A stretch of DNA of 64,000 nucleotides. Source: Paulownia fortunei (Eukaryota; Streptophyta; Magnoliopsida; Lamiales; Paulowniaceae). The stretch is from assembly GCA_019321725.1 (NCBI GenBank), contig CM033121.1, positions 1,116,001-1,180,000 of the forward strand, read 5' to 3'. Positions within the stretch are counted from its first letter, which is position 1, and every line of letters starts with the position of its first letter. The position numbers and the translations under genes are program-made. Shown piece after piece: positions 13,557 through 25,059 of this stretch. A model generated the notes under the pieces. That model saw nothing but the letters and a program-made list of their open reading frames with translations, was not told the DNA's origin and searched no databases.

Positions 13557-14779
13557 AGTGGAAGGCCAAAGGATGGGCGAGCAGGATGAGGAAACAATGC
13601 ATAGATATATCCTGTACAAATACAAAACATCTTCTGATTGAAAATCACTAGTAAAAGCAATTTTACAGTAATTTAAAATTATACCTATATCCAGATTTTG
13701 TGTATCATTTATATTCCTCGAGGCAAACGTCATTTTTGTTGCTTGTTTCATCCTTACTAGAAATGTATTTCTTTAGTTTTTGATTTTGATTTTTATTTTT
13801 TCCTCGTTTGCGAGTGTAGATATCCTTTTCTGCTTATAAAGAGAGAGATGGACATATATCCGTATAATGTACGTCAATGGGCTTGGAAACACGCAATTAC
13901 ATGCTAAAATTGCCTTATGTAATTGCGTAATAGAATGCTTTCAAACCGGAATTCTCATTGATCAAAAATTATAGTGGATTGAATTCTTTCGTAGTGGAAG
14001 TTAAATTGATGATAAAATTATTTCTACTTGTGGAATTCGAATTCAAGTACAAATAAATAGTTTTTTTCCATTGAAATCGCTTGCGATGTCTATGGTAGCA
14101 TGACGAGCATGTGAAGGGGCTGGTGCATGGGTTTTTCATGGCTTGCAACAGATTGAAAAAGTTCAACTTGTAGTAGTCATACGCGTAACGATGAGTTTGA
14201 GCTGCTTAGTGCTTGCAATGGGATTGAACTTCACAAACTAAAGTTGCCAACATAACATATATAATGTGTGGAATATTATATATAGTTCTGAACACTTTGC
14301 ATTGCAGAAAACACACGCACAAAGTCATTGATGGCCATTTTTGAGAAAAAGCAAGAAAAACAGTAAGAAGGGGTAGACTAGCTAGGTTGTGATTGTGGCA
14401 GAAAACAATTGATCAACTGGGGTTGATGAGTGGGCTTTCATTTCAAGGGACCGACCACCTACTAAAAAGGGGATGGTTGATGCAACATTTTCTTGGAAGA
14501 AACTTGGAACTTATTCACGAGATAAAAGAGCCAATAATAGATTAGCACTCTTGTCACACAAGGAAAAGGTAAGTGTAAAAAGCCTTTTACTGTCTTCTAT
14601 TTTATTTTACAAGGTTCCGTTCCCACTCCCGTTCATGTGTTTGATGCTCATTATCAATAAAAAAATTATAAATACCAAACAAACTATAAATTTAACTAAT
14701 TTTGTAATAGACTTTTTTTGCTGTAGATCATTTTTATTATGTTTAGGTTTCTTTTGGTTCAAGAAGTTGGGCTCCTAAT
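13557..14779. other. 3' flank of GlnRS and intergenic DNA
   Basis: The first part should be the GlnRS 3' UTR. The rest shows no supported gene. A 101-codon reading frame at 14473-14778 has no recognisable protein and runs into the transposon boundary at 14780. Confidence 0.5.
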
Positions 14780-15575
14780 TAGGGGTGTCCAGGGTGTCTA
14801 GGTTTGATATACAGATCAAATTTCGGTATAAATTGAAATTGAACCGAAATTTTGATTCAGTATTCGATATATATTTTTTCAAAATTTTGGTATTAATATT
14901 TAGGTTTGGTATATCGTACCGAATTGAATACCGAATTTATTTTTATTTTTATTTTTTTTAAATTTTTGTGAAATAATTTTATCCTTCAAGTATTTTTTAG
15001 TCTATTCTCCTTATGTTCACTTGTTTAGTAGTTAATTAATAATTATTTGATTGGTGCTTATAGAAATGATTAAAATTTAGTATGATACAGTTAATTATTT
15101 TTTTAAAAATTTTTAATAACTAAAATAGTGTATTTCTCTTATTTGATAAAATGTATCACCAAAATGCCGATTAAATACTCATCGCTCACGAATTGAACTA
15201 AATGTAATTGAATTATTTAGTTATTTATTGCTAGTCACAAAATGAACAAACATATAAGTATATTTTTGTTTTCAAAAATTTAATTATCTACCTTTGCCCA
15301 AATAATACCCAATGATTGAAGATAAACTTCAAAAATTAATACAAATGATTGAATTATCTTTTTCATAAGCCACAACTTCTTGATTTGATAATTGTTATGC
15401 ATGAATTATTGAAAAAATAGAGAACAAACTTTTTTTTTTTTTATAAAATTTAGTTTACCGAAATCATACCGAATTATCGATTTTTTTTTTATAATTATTG
15501 AACCGTATCAGTATTCAATTTGGTAATTCGGCGTGCCGAAATTTCGGTATGGTATTATCGAGCATATACCCCCTA
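14780..15575. mobile_element. hAT-like non-autonomous transposon with 8-bp target duplication
   Basis: Both ends are inverted copies: TAGGGGTGT at 14780 and, read on the other strand, TAGGGGGTAT at 15575. The flanks carry an 8-bp near-match, CTCCTAAT (14772-14779) and CTCCTAAG (15576-15583). An 8-bp duplication with (T/C)AGGG termini is the hAT pattern. Sub-terminal 'accgaa'/'ttcggt' phrases repeat in both orientations. The 796-bp interior has no transposase reading frame, so it would need a transposase in trans. Confidence 0.75.
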
Positions 15576-15583
15576 CTCCTAAG

Positions 15584-17354
15584 ATTATATTGGGATACGT
15601 AACTATAAGAAAGGCAACACATGAAAATATAATTTAATACTTGACTTTAAATATCTAAAAATCAATAAAATGGAATAAAATTGTTTTTACTATGAGCTAT
15701 ATACTTACTTTTAACTGGTTATTTTTAGTTTTTCCATAAATATTCTCTAAGAATAGTTTGATTTTCTGTGTGACAATGAGTAAGTTAGAGAGCTTATTTG
15801 TGAAGAGAATGTTGTGATCTTAATTAAAAGTTTTAACATACTCATATATCTCTATTTTTTTAATTTTTTTTCAAATTGGTTGGTATTTTGGTTTCTCTAT
15901 TCCCTATCTAAAACATGTTGAGGTATATTTAGAGGAATCACTTTAGTCTGTTGTCATTTAAAGAGACACTTGACAATTTATACTCGAATTACTTTTGAAT
16001 TTTTCAAATACAATAATCATTAATTTGTACAAACTACAAAATGAAGTCTTTGGTTAACAATAATTTTATAAAATTAATTTTTTCAAAATCAGTCTTTTTG
16101 TTAAAAAAATTAAAATATTTACGTCAGATGGGATGATAGTGCATGATAGATAGCATAAGAATGAGAATAAATGGGAATTGGAATAAGGGGGAAGTATATT
16201 AATTTGCTTTCAAAAGTTCCATTTTTCACATGGAACCTTAGCCATATGCTCCACGGGATAACACAAAATTGGTAGACATGACTACGCAAAATGCTCAAAT
16301 GTCCAATCAAAATCATCATCTTTTAGTCCAAATGCTGATTCTATACACTGTTTTTTCTTGCCACTTTGGATATGTGAATGACTAATTAAGATTTCGTGAT
16401 TAAGAAAAAAAAAACAAAAAAAATAAAATGAAGATTTGTACTTATCATTGGAAGTGGCTGTCGTAAGATTACCTAATTAAACATTTCTATCTTTAGTTAA
16501 TCGTCTGTTAATTAGGGAGTTTGGATTTTGAGGTTGACTTGGGAAAATCCCACTTTGAGCCACTCTTTAAGGGTTTTTACCTTTTTACTTTTGTCAATGA
16601 TAATGTTTAAGTGGTGAAAATGGAATGATAGCCAGAACTCATGTTTGTAGGTCAACTATTTTTGAATGTTTTTTTATTGAAATAATAAGTAAAAAAAAAA
16701 AGTTTATATTTGTGTAGGCACAAGAGTAAATGATTTTATTTTTTATATTAAAATGATATTTACAATAGAATTAGAGCCCGCTGATTTGAATTGTATATAT
16801 TAGGAACATTATTTTTTTTTTTAAAAAAATTGATAGTATATTCTGCTATCGTAATAATTTAGTTGATATTTTCACAATGTAAATTATGTGGCTATCTACG
16901 TGAATGACATTTAATTTTATGTTAGACATAATACAATTTAGTTACATGATAATAATAATAAAATATTTTTAAAGTATCATCTACTTACATCAAAATTTAA
17001 AAGTGAACGAAAAAAAATATATCTATCTGTAAATAAACTCTTATACTTTTCAAGTAATTGAAAATTCAAAGCAAAATAGTCACCAAGACTTGCTAGATGC
17101 AGAAATATATGATATATCACTTTCTATGTGTTGGATTAAATGTCAAACCTAGTCAATGAAAAATCTACGGCGCCCATGTAAATTTCTCGTGTATGAAAGA
17201 TATGGTGGTTTGGTTAGTCAACTGAAAAATCATATGTAGATCTTCCACTTGGTCACTACCAAGTTCATGTCAATCTATTCCAATCCATTAACATCTGTCA
17301 GCATCCAATATATTCATAATCTCACAACTTGTTTGTTGCCTAATTTTCTTACTA
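15584..17354. other. Gene-free AT-rich intergenic region
   Basis: Very AT-rich DNA with A and T homopolymers. I see no coding, RNA or clear repeat feature in it. Confidence 0.5.
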
Positions 17355-17749
17355 TAGGAGTGTATATAATCGATCAAATCAAATCAAAATCAAAATTTCG
17401 ACTTTAATCGAATCAATAATTTTGATTTAATTTTTAATTTTTAATTTTTTAAAATTTTAATTTTCGATTCGATTTTGATTTTTTATTTCAATTAACCGAA
17501 CCACACCGGAAATTGAATTATTATTTTTATATATTTATATAAATTAATTTTTATTTTAAAAATTAAGTTTTTATATTTTGTTATTTATTTTTATACTATT
17601 TTTTTATGTTTTTCTCACCCAAATTAAAAATAAAAAATAAAAAAAATATATTTTATAATTTTATTATTTAATTTTCTAAAAAAATTAGTTAACCGAATTT
17701 TTTTTTTTATTATAATCAAATCAAAAGTCAAACCAAATGTGCACCCCTA
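17355..17749. mobile_element. Small hAT-like MITE
   Basis: The left end TAGGAGTGTATATA at 17355 pairs with the inverted right end, TAGGGGTGCACAT read from 17749 on the other strand. The sub-terminal parts ('atcaaatcaaatcaaaat' and 'atcaaatcaaaagtcaaacc') are AT-rich. The 395-bp interior has no reading frame. The flanking octamers TCTTACTA and TCTTTAAA agree at only five of eight positions, so the target duplication is eroded or absent. Confidence 0.55.
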
Positions 17750-18449
17750 TCTTTAAAACCTGTTTAAATTTTTTTAATGCTCATTTAAAAGGATAAAATA
17801 TATTTTAACCCCTACTACGTTTAATGTATTAATTATTCCTAAACAACATAACATTTATCTCCTGAAAATACTTATCGCCTACCCTACCTACAAATCCCAA
17901 GTGTTATTGTAAGAAAAAAAAAAGGTGAAGAATGAAGAAAGAAAGAAAAAAGAAAAGATAAAACAAAATCAATATGATCGGGATTAAAGAAATTCATATT
18001 TAAATTGAAAAGAATAAGTGTAGCATCAAATTATTTTGAGGGAATAAGTGTTACATCAAGTTGTTTTGGGGAGTATTTCATATATAATCTATAATTCAAG
18101 GGTCAAAGTGTATTTTATCTATTTTAAATACTAAAGGACCAAAAAAGGTAGAATAGAAAAATAATGCATCTCTTCAAAGATCAAGCTACAAGAGCTTATC
18201 ATAGAGAAATTTCGGGCCATATTTTTCTTATGCCTGACTACAAACTTTCATGAGTTTTTTTTTTTTTTTTGTTTTCTTCTTTCGCACATCAGACGATTAG
18301 ACTACACGACTGATCCTTTGAAGTTGTCACATCAACAATGTTACCATGAACTGACTGCACCTTTGATTTTTTCCTTTAGCACTATTATGGTCAATATGCC
18401 ATTTATTAACTTCATTCTTTTTCTCAAACAACAACGAGGCAGATATATG

Positions 18450-18875
18450 TGTTAATAAAAATGGGCATTAATTATTTTTTATCAAAAATAAAATGTATTT
18501 AACTTAACTAATTATTAATTTAAATGATTAATTTCTTGCTTAAATTCTATCAATTTATATTTTTAAAATCAAACTCCTTAATTCTTATTTGTAGAGTATA
18601 TCTTAAAATTAAAAAAATTGAGAGAATTTGAGAGAAAAGTTTAAGAAAAAAATCTTATTAAAGAATTTTGTAAATAATTTTTTTTTGTGTATTTTATGAA
18701 TTGTAAGTGTTGTAAATACTCGTATGTTTTCTCGCTTTAGTAAAACGATCTGCAGCAGATTCAGAGACATAGACACAATTGGTCGAACTCATTTATCAAA
18801 CTGTGTGTGTTATTTTCGTTGTTATTTCGTATTCTCACTAATTTGGATTATCGAAAATTTTCATAATTTCCAACA
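18450..18875 (+). repeat. 5' LTR of the copia element
   Basis: Begins TGTTAATAAAAATGGGCA and ends TTTCCAACA, keeping the TG..CA termini. It aligns along its length with 23021-23439, for example 'aatgggca', 'actaattt' and 'catcaattt'-type stretches. The primer-binding site follows directly. Confidence 0.85.
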
Positions 18876-18893
18876 ATTGATATTAAGAGCCAG
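18876..18893 (+). promoter_or_regulatory. Primer-binding site of the copia element
   Basis: The sequence TTGATATTAAGAGCC just after the 5' LTR resembles TGGTATCAGAGCC, the usual match to the 3' end of initiator methionine tRNA in plant copia elements. Several positions have decayed, mostly as transitions. Confidence 0.7.
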
Positions 18894-19019
18894 GTTTTGT
18901 ATTAAATTATGTCAATTTCTGTGAGGTTAAATTATGTCAATTTTTGTTGGCAATACTGGTTTGTCGATTGAGGTATTCTAATACATGGTGGTTTGCAAGA
19001 ATAGTTAGAAATGATTAGG

Positions 19020-22000
19020 AGGAAGTCAGATTCGAATAGGAGCGATGACCACATATAAATGGAAGATGAAACTCGAAAAATTCAATAACATAGATTTTGG
19101 GTTTTAGAAATTGCAGATGAATGATTATATATATCAAAGAAGTCTGTATTAATCTCTCTCAAGAAAGAAACTAGAGGTTATGAAGGAAGAAGACTGAAAT
19201 CTTCTCGACAAACAAGTCATTGGAGTTATCCGGTTGACGTTTTCATGCAATATTTCTTTCAACGTAGCAAAGGAAAAGATCACGACAGGTTTTATGGCGG
19301 CTCTCTTTAGTATGTATAGAAAGCCATCGGTCTCAAATAAAGTTCACTTGATGAGGCATTTGTTGAATTTACGAATGACGAAAGGTACATCATAGCTCAA
19401 TATGTCAATGAACTTAACACAGTCACATCCCAATTGAGTTCAGTTGAAATTGAATTCGATGAATAAATACAAACATTAATACTTTTATTTTCTCTACCAG
19501 AAAGCTGAAATGTTACTATCAGGGCTGTGAGTAGCTCGTCGGGAAATAATAAATTGAAATTTGATGATATTCATGATCTGGTTCTCAGTGAAGAGATCCG
19601 ACGGAGAGAGTCAGGTGAATCATCAACCTCTTTATTTTTTAATACAGAGTTAAGAGGAAGAAATTTAACCAGAAGGAATGGACATAACAAATCAAATTAC
19701 CGAGGTAGATCAAAGGACAAGAGGTCTAAATTCAGAAATCCCAATAATTCCCATAACTCAAAAACCATTGAGTGTTAGAACTGCGAGAAGACTGGACACT
19801 ACAAAAATCAGTGCAAGAATGCACTGATAGACAATGAGGCAAAGACAGAGACAAATATTACTTCCACCTCAGGAGGAGATGATGCATTGATATGCTCTTC
19901 AGAGAGTAAGGAGGAGTCTTGGGTGTTAGATTCTGGAGCAATGTTCCATACTACTTCTCAAAAAGAATTCTTTGAGAGGTATGTCCCTAAAAATCATGAA
20001 AAGGTATATTTTGGTGATGACCAACTGTATGCTATTGTTGACAAATGTATACTGAAGATTAAGTTGAACGGGTTTATTTGGGAGCTGAAGGATGTCAGAC
20101 ATATTCCTAATTTGAAAAAGAACTTATTCTCAGTAGGACAATTGACTAGTGAAGGCTATACTACGATCTTCCATGGTGATGATTGAAAAATTTCAAAGGG
20201 CACAATGATGGTTGCTCAAGGCAAGAAGATTATAATGGCGCACTATTTGATTGCAGTTGCAACAGACTATGAAACTCCAAATCTATGGCACTATATACTT
20301 GGCCACATGAATGAAAATGAGATGAAAATTATGCACTCAAAGGAAAAACTTTCAGGTCTACAGTCAGTTGAGATAGACACGTGCGAAGAATGCATACTTG
20401 GAAAGTAGAAAATGGTCAGTTTTTAAACAAGTGGCAAAACCCTAAAAAATGAAAGGTTAGAGCTTGTTCACTCTAATGTTTGGGAACTAACGACCGTCTC
20501 ATCTATTGGTGAGAAACTTTACTTCATGACTTTCATCGATGATCACTCTCGGAAGGTATGAATTTACTTTCTAAAGTATAAGTTTGAAGTATTTGAGCTT
20601 TTCAGGAGATGAAAAGTTATGGTTGAAAATGAGATAGATCTAAAGATTAAAAGGTTCAGAACCGATAATGGTGGTGAATATGAAGACACTAGATTCAAGA
20701 AGTTCTGGTATTAGCACATGATTAGAATAGAGAGAATCGTGTCGGGTACATGTCAACAAAATGGTGTAACTGAGCGTATGAACCAAACATTAACAGAAAG
20801 AGTTAGAAGCATTCGTATACAGTCAAGTCTATTGAATTAGTTCTGGGTAGAAGCAGTCAACATATCATATTACTTGATCAACCGAGACCCATAATCTCTA
20901 TTGGAGCACATAATACTAGATGAGGTATGGAGCGGAAAAGAGGTAAAACTATCACATCTAAAAGTTTTTAGATTATGTAGCATATGTGCATATTAGTGAT
21001 CAAGGCAGGAATAAGCTTGATCCCAAATCCAAAAAATGCACCTTCATCGGCTATGGCGAGGATGAGTTTGGCTACCACATTTTGGATAACGAAAACAAGG
21101 AGATCCATAGTAGATATATGATTTTCAACGAAAAGATGATGAACAAAAACATGCATAAAATAAATTCCGACTCAAAGCAAAGTGAGCTAATATTTGCAGA
21201 TGTAAATACAGATGATGTCTTAAATAGTCCCGTGATAGAGTCAATTATCACAAGTCCTCAACTAGAGAAAATCGTTGGACAGAGCAATGCGCAACAGTCC
21301 AACACACCACAATCTCCTACTTTAGCTCCTGTATTGAGAAGGTCTTCTCGGCTTTATGTGCCTAACAGAAGATACATAAAGTATATGTTATTGACTGATG
21401 GAGATGAGCCTAAATGCTATGATAAAGCTAATCAAACTGAAGATACCAACAAGTGTGAGCTTTTCTTGAAAGATAAGATGAAGCATCTAATCTCCAACTA
21501 GACATGTGAACTAGTTGAACTATTCGTGGAGAAAAAACCACTTCATAATAAATGGGTGTACCAGATGAAAAAAGAGCATAATGGTTCCAAGAGATATAAA
21601 GCTCAACTAGTTGTCAAAGAATTCCAATAGAATGAAAGAGTTGACTACACCAACATTTTTGCCCTCGTTGTGAAGTTCAATACTATCAGATTAGTGTTGA
21701 GTATTGTTGCCATTGAAAATCTTCATCTTGCACAGTTGGATGTGAAGACTGCATTCCTTCATGGAAACTTGGATGAGGAGATATACATGTATCAGTCAGA
21801 AAGTTTCTCAAAAAGAGGGAAGAAGAACATAATGTGCAAACTTAGGAAGAGTTTGTATGGTCTGAAACAAGCTCCAAGACAATGGTATAGAAAGTTTGAT
21901 GGCTTCATGTACAAGGAAGATTTCTAGAAATGCAACGCTGACCACTATTGCTACCTTAAGAGATATATGTCCAGTTATATCATTTTACTATTTTATGTCG

Positions 22001-22942
22001 ATGATATGTTAGTAGCATGTTTAGATATGGATGATATTAAAATATTGAAACAACAATTGTCAAAAGAGTTTGACATGAAAGATTTGGGTCCAACAAAGAA
22101 GATTTTTGGAATACAAATCACAAGAGATAAGTAGAAAGGGTTGTTGTTGTTATCTCAGGTAGAGTACATCAACTGTGTTTTGCAAAGATAGGCGACACCA
22201 AGCCAGTCAACACACTTTTGGCTAGTCATTTTCGTCTATCCAAGAATTAGTCCCCTCAAATGGAGGAAAATAGAGAATTCATGGCTAAAGTTCTTTACAC
22301 CTCAACCATTGGAAGTTTGATGTCGTGATGATATATATGAGATCAGATATTAGCCATGCAGTAGGAGTTATTAGCAGGTTTATATCAAATCTAAGGAAAG
22401 CTCATTGAAAAGCAGTCAAGTGAATTTTGAAGTATCTATGAGGCATCATAGAAAAATGTTTGTACTTTAAAAAATGAGAGTTAAAAGTACAAGGCTACAT
22501 AAACACAAATTTTGGAGGTGAAGTCAATCACTAAAAAAGCACCATCGATTATATATTCACTATTGGAATTAGAGCTGTTAGTTAGATGTCGCAGTTATAG
22601 AAGATTGTCACTTTATCCACTACAGAGGATGAGTATATAGCTGTAACTGAAGCCATTAAAGATATAATATGGCTTTAAGGTTTTTTAATTGAATTGGGAT
22701 TCAAACATGAGAAGAATGTTCTGTACAGTGATAGTCAGAATGCGATACAGTTGGTGAAGACTTCAATATTTCATTCTAGAACCAAGTATATTGAACTTCG
22801 TTACCATTTTATCAAATCTTTATTGGAAGATGATGAGCTAATACTGGAAAAGATCCAAAAAAGTAAGAATTTAACAGATATGTTGACAAAGATGGTAGGT
22901 ATCGACAAATTAAAGTTGTGTTCAATTTTAGTTGGTCTGTAA
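19020..22942 (+). pseudogene. Broken gag-pol of the copia element
   Basis: Recognisable landmarks in order: CCHC zinc knuckle at 19773-19814, with a TAG stop inside the knuckle at 19776-19778; protease active site DSGA at 19929-19940; GAG-pre-integrase from about 20283; integrase from about 20460 with the DNGGEY segment near 20660; reverse transcriptase from about 21736 with YVDD near 21995-22010; RNase H with a YSDSQNAI segment near 22725 and an end at 22942. The first catalytic Asp of integrase reads Asn (AAT at 20475-20477). Many in-frame stops, mainly TAG and TGA, occur where family members usually have Trp, Gln or Arg. That fits C-to-T decay of methylated DNA. No functional product is expected. 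Confidence 0.88.
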
Positions 22943-23020
22943 GAGTAACAAGATTGAAAAGATCTACTGCATAGATAGAAGTATGAAAGACAGATTGAAA
23001 TCAGTCTTCAAGTGAAACAT

Positions 23021-23439
23021 TATCAACAAAAATGGGCACAATCATTTTTGGTAAAAAATAAAAGGTGCCTAACTTAGATAATTATCAATTAAAGTGACTA
23101 ATTTCTTGTCTAAATTCCATCAATTCATATTTTTTGAAACCTATATAAAGCTCTTAACTCTCATTTGTAGATCACCCCAAAATTAGAGAATTATAAAGAG
23201 TTTGAGAGAAAAGTTTAAAGAAAAAGCTTGTGAAAGAATTTTGTAAAGAAAAATTTGTGTGTGTATTGTGAATTGTAAACACTTGTATATTATTTCTTTT
23301 TAGTAAAAGAATATGTAATAGGTTCGAAAACGTAGATAGAATTAGTCAAATTTTGTTATCAAACTGTATGTATATTATTTTCACTATTATTTTACATTCT
23401 TACTAATTTAATTTATAAAAAATTTACATAATTCCTATT
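23021..23439 (+). repeat. 3' LTR of the copia element
   Basis: Starts TATCAACAAAAATGGGCA, with the terminal TG decayed to TA, and runs to about 23439, aligned with the end of the 5' LTR. It contains a TATATAAAG promoter-like stretch near 23141. The end coordinate is uncertain by a few bases. Confidence 0.8.
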
Positions 23440-23789
23440 TCGAGGATTTACATAATATCTCAATAGAAAAACGTCGATTTTTAGCAATGGAGGATTTGAA
23501 AACGTACTTGTATATGCAGTTACATGGGCCAACTCGATTATTATAAATTATAGCACATTTAGAGTAGAAAGAAATCTATGGGCCCAAATTCAACTCAATC
23601 TAATTTTATACATAGTTGGATCTGATTGATTTCACACATATATGAACTTTACTAACATTGATTAGCTAACAAAAGCTTAAAGCATTATGAAATTATGATA
23701 AAAAGTAGACATATTCTAACAAGTACATTTGTTTTGGCCCTACTACAAAAACAAAGAGCCACTTCTACAGTCTACACTCTATATAGAGT
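23440..23789. other. Flank between the copia element and the MYB gene
   Basis: Contains the 3' UTR side of the minus-strand MYB gene. Nothing else is recognisable. Confidence 0.4.
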
Positions 23790-24963
23790 CTAGACACCAA
23801 CCTCTTCTGGCTTCCTAAATTGCCACAATTCATCAGTGTTCCAAAAAGTGCTCCCTAAGTCCTCCCCAAACCAGTCAATCTCCGCCACGTGGTTTTCGGA
23901 GAGGGAAATATCTTGGGACTCCAATTCTTGCATGTCATAGCTAGGACTGTCCACATGGTAACAATCATCTTCAAGTGATTTTGCATAGAAAATTTTACCA
24001 CAGGATTGTGCACCAGGAGGGGTTAGAAATCCTGAAATCTCAGGAATTTTCAGGGAGGAATTACTGTCTAAATTATTCTCCACGTTGCTTGGTTTTGGAC
24101 AGGATGAGGGCAAGGGGGCATGGTCAAGAACTTGTGAAGGGGCTGTAAAATTTTGAGTTTCCAGGGTTGAGACGGAGGAAGAGGGAGATGATGTTACTGA
24201 TGAGTTTTTTTCCATCTTTTCCAGCAATCTTGGCATCCAGTGCATGCGAACCGCTTCAAGAAATTTCTCGCTGTTGGAATCAACCTTAAGCTGTCGGGCC
24301 TGTTTCTGCACCCTTGTTCTCCAGTAATTCTTGATTTCATTATCTGTCCTCCCAGGTAAATGCTGAGCAATTTTTGACCACCTGGAAGTACGAAACAGAT
24401 GGTATATGAATGAAAACTCTAGGCCATTTTCATGGTCATATTTAGTTGTAAAACTGTTCGATCAAGCTGATTCTTAGTAGTTAAATAATTTTTCCGAATT
24501 CTAATAAAAGGGTTCAATTTTAACTTGGAAAAACTCACCTGTTTCCCCATTTGGAATGGAGTTCAAGGATCAAGAGTTGTTCATGAGGGGTTAGATTTCC
24601 ACGCTTAATGTCAGGCTTCAAGTAATTCAACCACCTCAACCTGCAACTTTTCCCTGTTCTGTTGAGCCCTGCAGACAGTAAAACAATGCCTTAAAAGATC
24701 AAAAGTTCACCAAAGAAGGGTGGGGGGTGAATTCAGAAAATTGCACGCACAAGCATGATTATGTCTCTGAAAATAGAGCTTAATTTTATACCTGCATATT
24801 TGGCCAAGGAATTCCATCTCCCTTCTCCATGGCAAGTTATGTACTGAATGAGAAGATTGTCTTCCTCAAGGGTCCATGGCCCTCTTCTTAGCTCAGTTCC
24901 ATCTTCATTTGAATTGCTGCTGATACTTTTAGAAATCCTACCTTTATTACTACTCATGATCAT
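23790..24963 (-). CDS. MYB62: R2R3-MYB transcription factor, subgroup 20 (MYB62/MYB116 type)
   Basis: DNA-binding transcription factor, 297 aa, in three exons: 24963-24792, 24668-24539 (130 nt, usual for the middle exon of R2R3-MYBs) and 24381-23790. The R2 repeat starts near residue 28 ([10 protein letters not shown]) and R3 follows ([12 protein letters not shown]). The regular Trp residues and the [10 protein letters not shown] segment are present. After the DNA-binding domain come QKQARQLK and the WMPRL motif, the W-x-PRL signature of subgroup 20. The C-terminal [11 protein letters not shown] resembles the end of the MYB62/MYB116 clade as I remember it. In Arabidopsis that clade is linked to phosphate starvation and gibberellin, and its sister clades to ABA and jasmonate responses; a similar role here is inference. 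Start: two in-frame ATGs lie at 24963 and 24957; the first is used. The gene is 350 bp from the dead copia element. Confidence 0.92.
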
Positions 24964-25051
24964 AAAAAGGGATAGGAAAAAGAAGAGGGAATTTTAGTTT
25001 GTGTTGAGTGTCCAAGTGAAGTTTGGGATGATTTTGAAAGCACACGAGAGG

Positions 25052-25057
25052 TTTTAT
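25052..25057 (-). promoter_or_regulatory. Probable TATA box of the MYB gene
   Basis: On the minus strand the sequence reads CTATAAAACC, about 90 nt upstream of the MYB start codon, which is a normal distance for a plant TATA box with a short leader. Confidence 0.5.
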
Positions 25058-25059
25058 AG

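Larger units (their letters stand above)
18450..23439 (+). mobile_element. Degenerate Ty1/copia LTR retrotransposon
   Basis: About 5 kb, in the order 5' LTR, initiator-Met-type primer-binding site, gag with a CCHC zinc knuckle, aspartic protease, GAG-pre-integrase, integrase, reverse transcriptase, RNase H, 3' LTR. Integrase before reverse transcriptase is the Ty1/copia order. The coding region is broken by many stops and some frame changes, and the LTRs differ by roughly a fifth to a quarter of positions by eye. It is therefore an old, inactive insertion. No matching target-site duplication was found: the base before the 5' LTR is part of 'atatg' and the base after the 3' LTR part of 'cgagg'. 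The lineage within copia was not assigned. Confidence 0.9.

Noticed and set aside
14473..14778. 101-codon frame before the hAT-like element
   Set aside because: No similarity to any family I know; composition as the flanking DNA. A GTAAGT within it is not enough to call an exon.
18724..18924. 66-codon frame at the 5' LTR end
   Set aside because: It spans the LTR and primer-binding site of the copia element and is not a gene.
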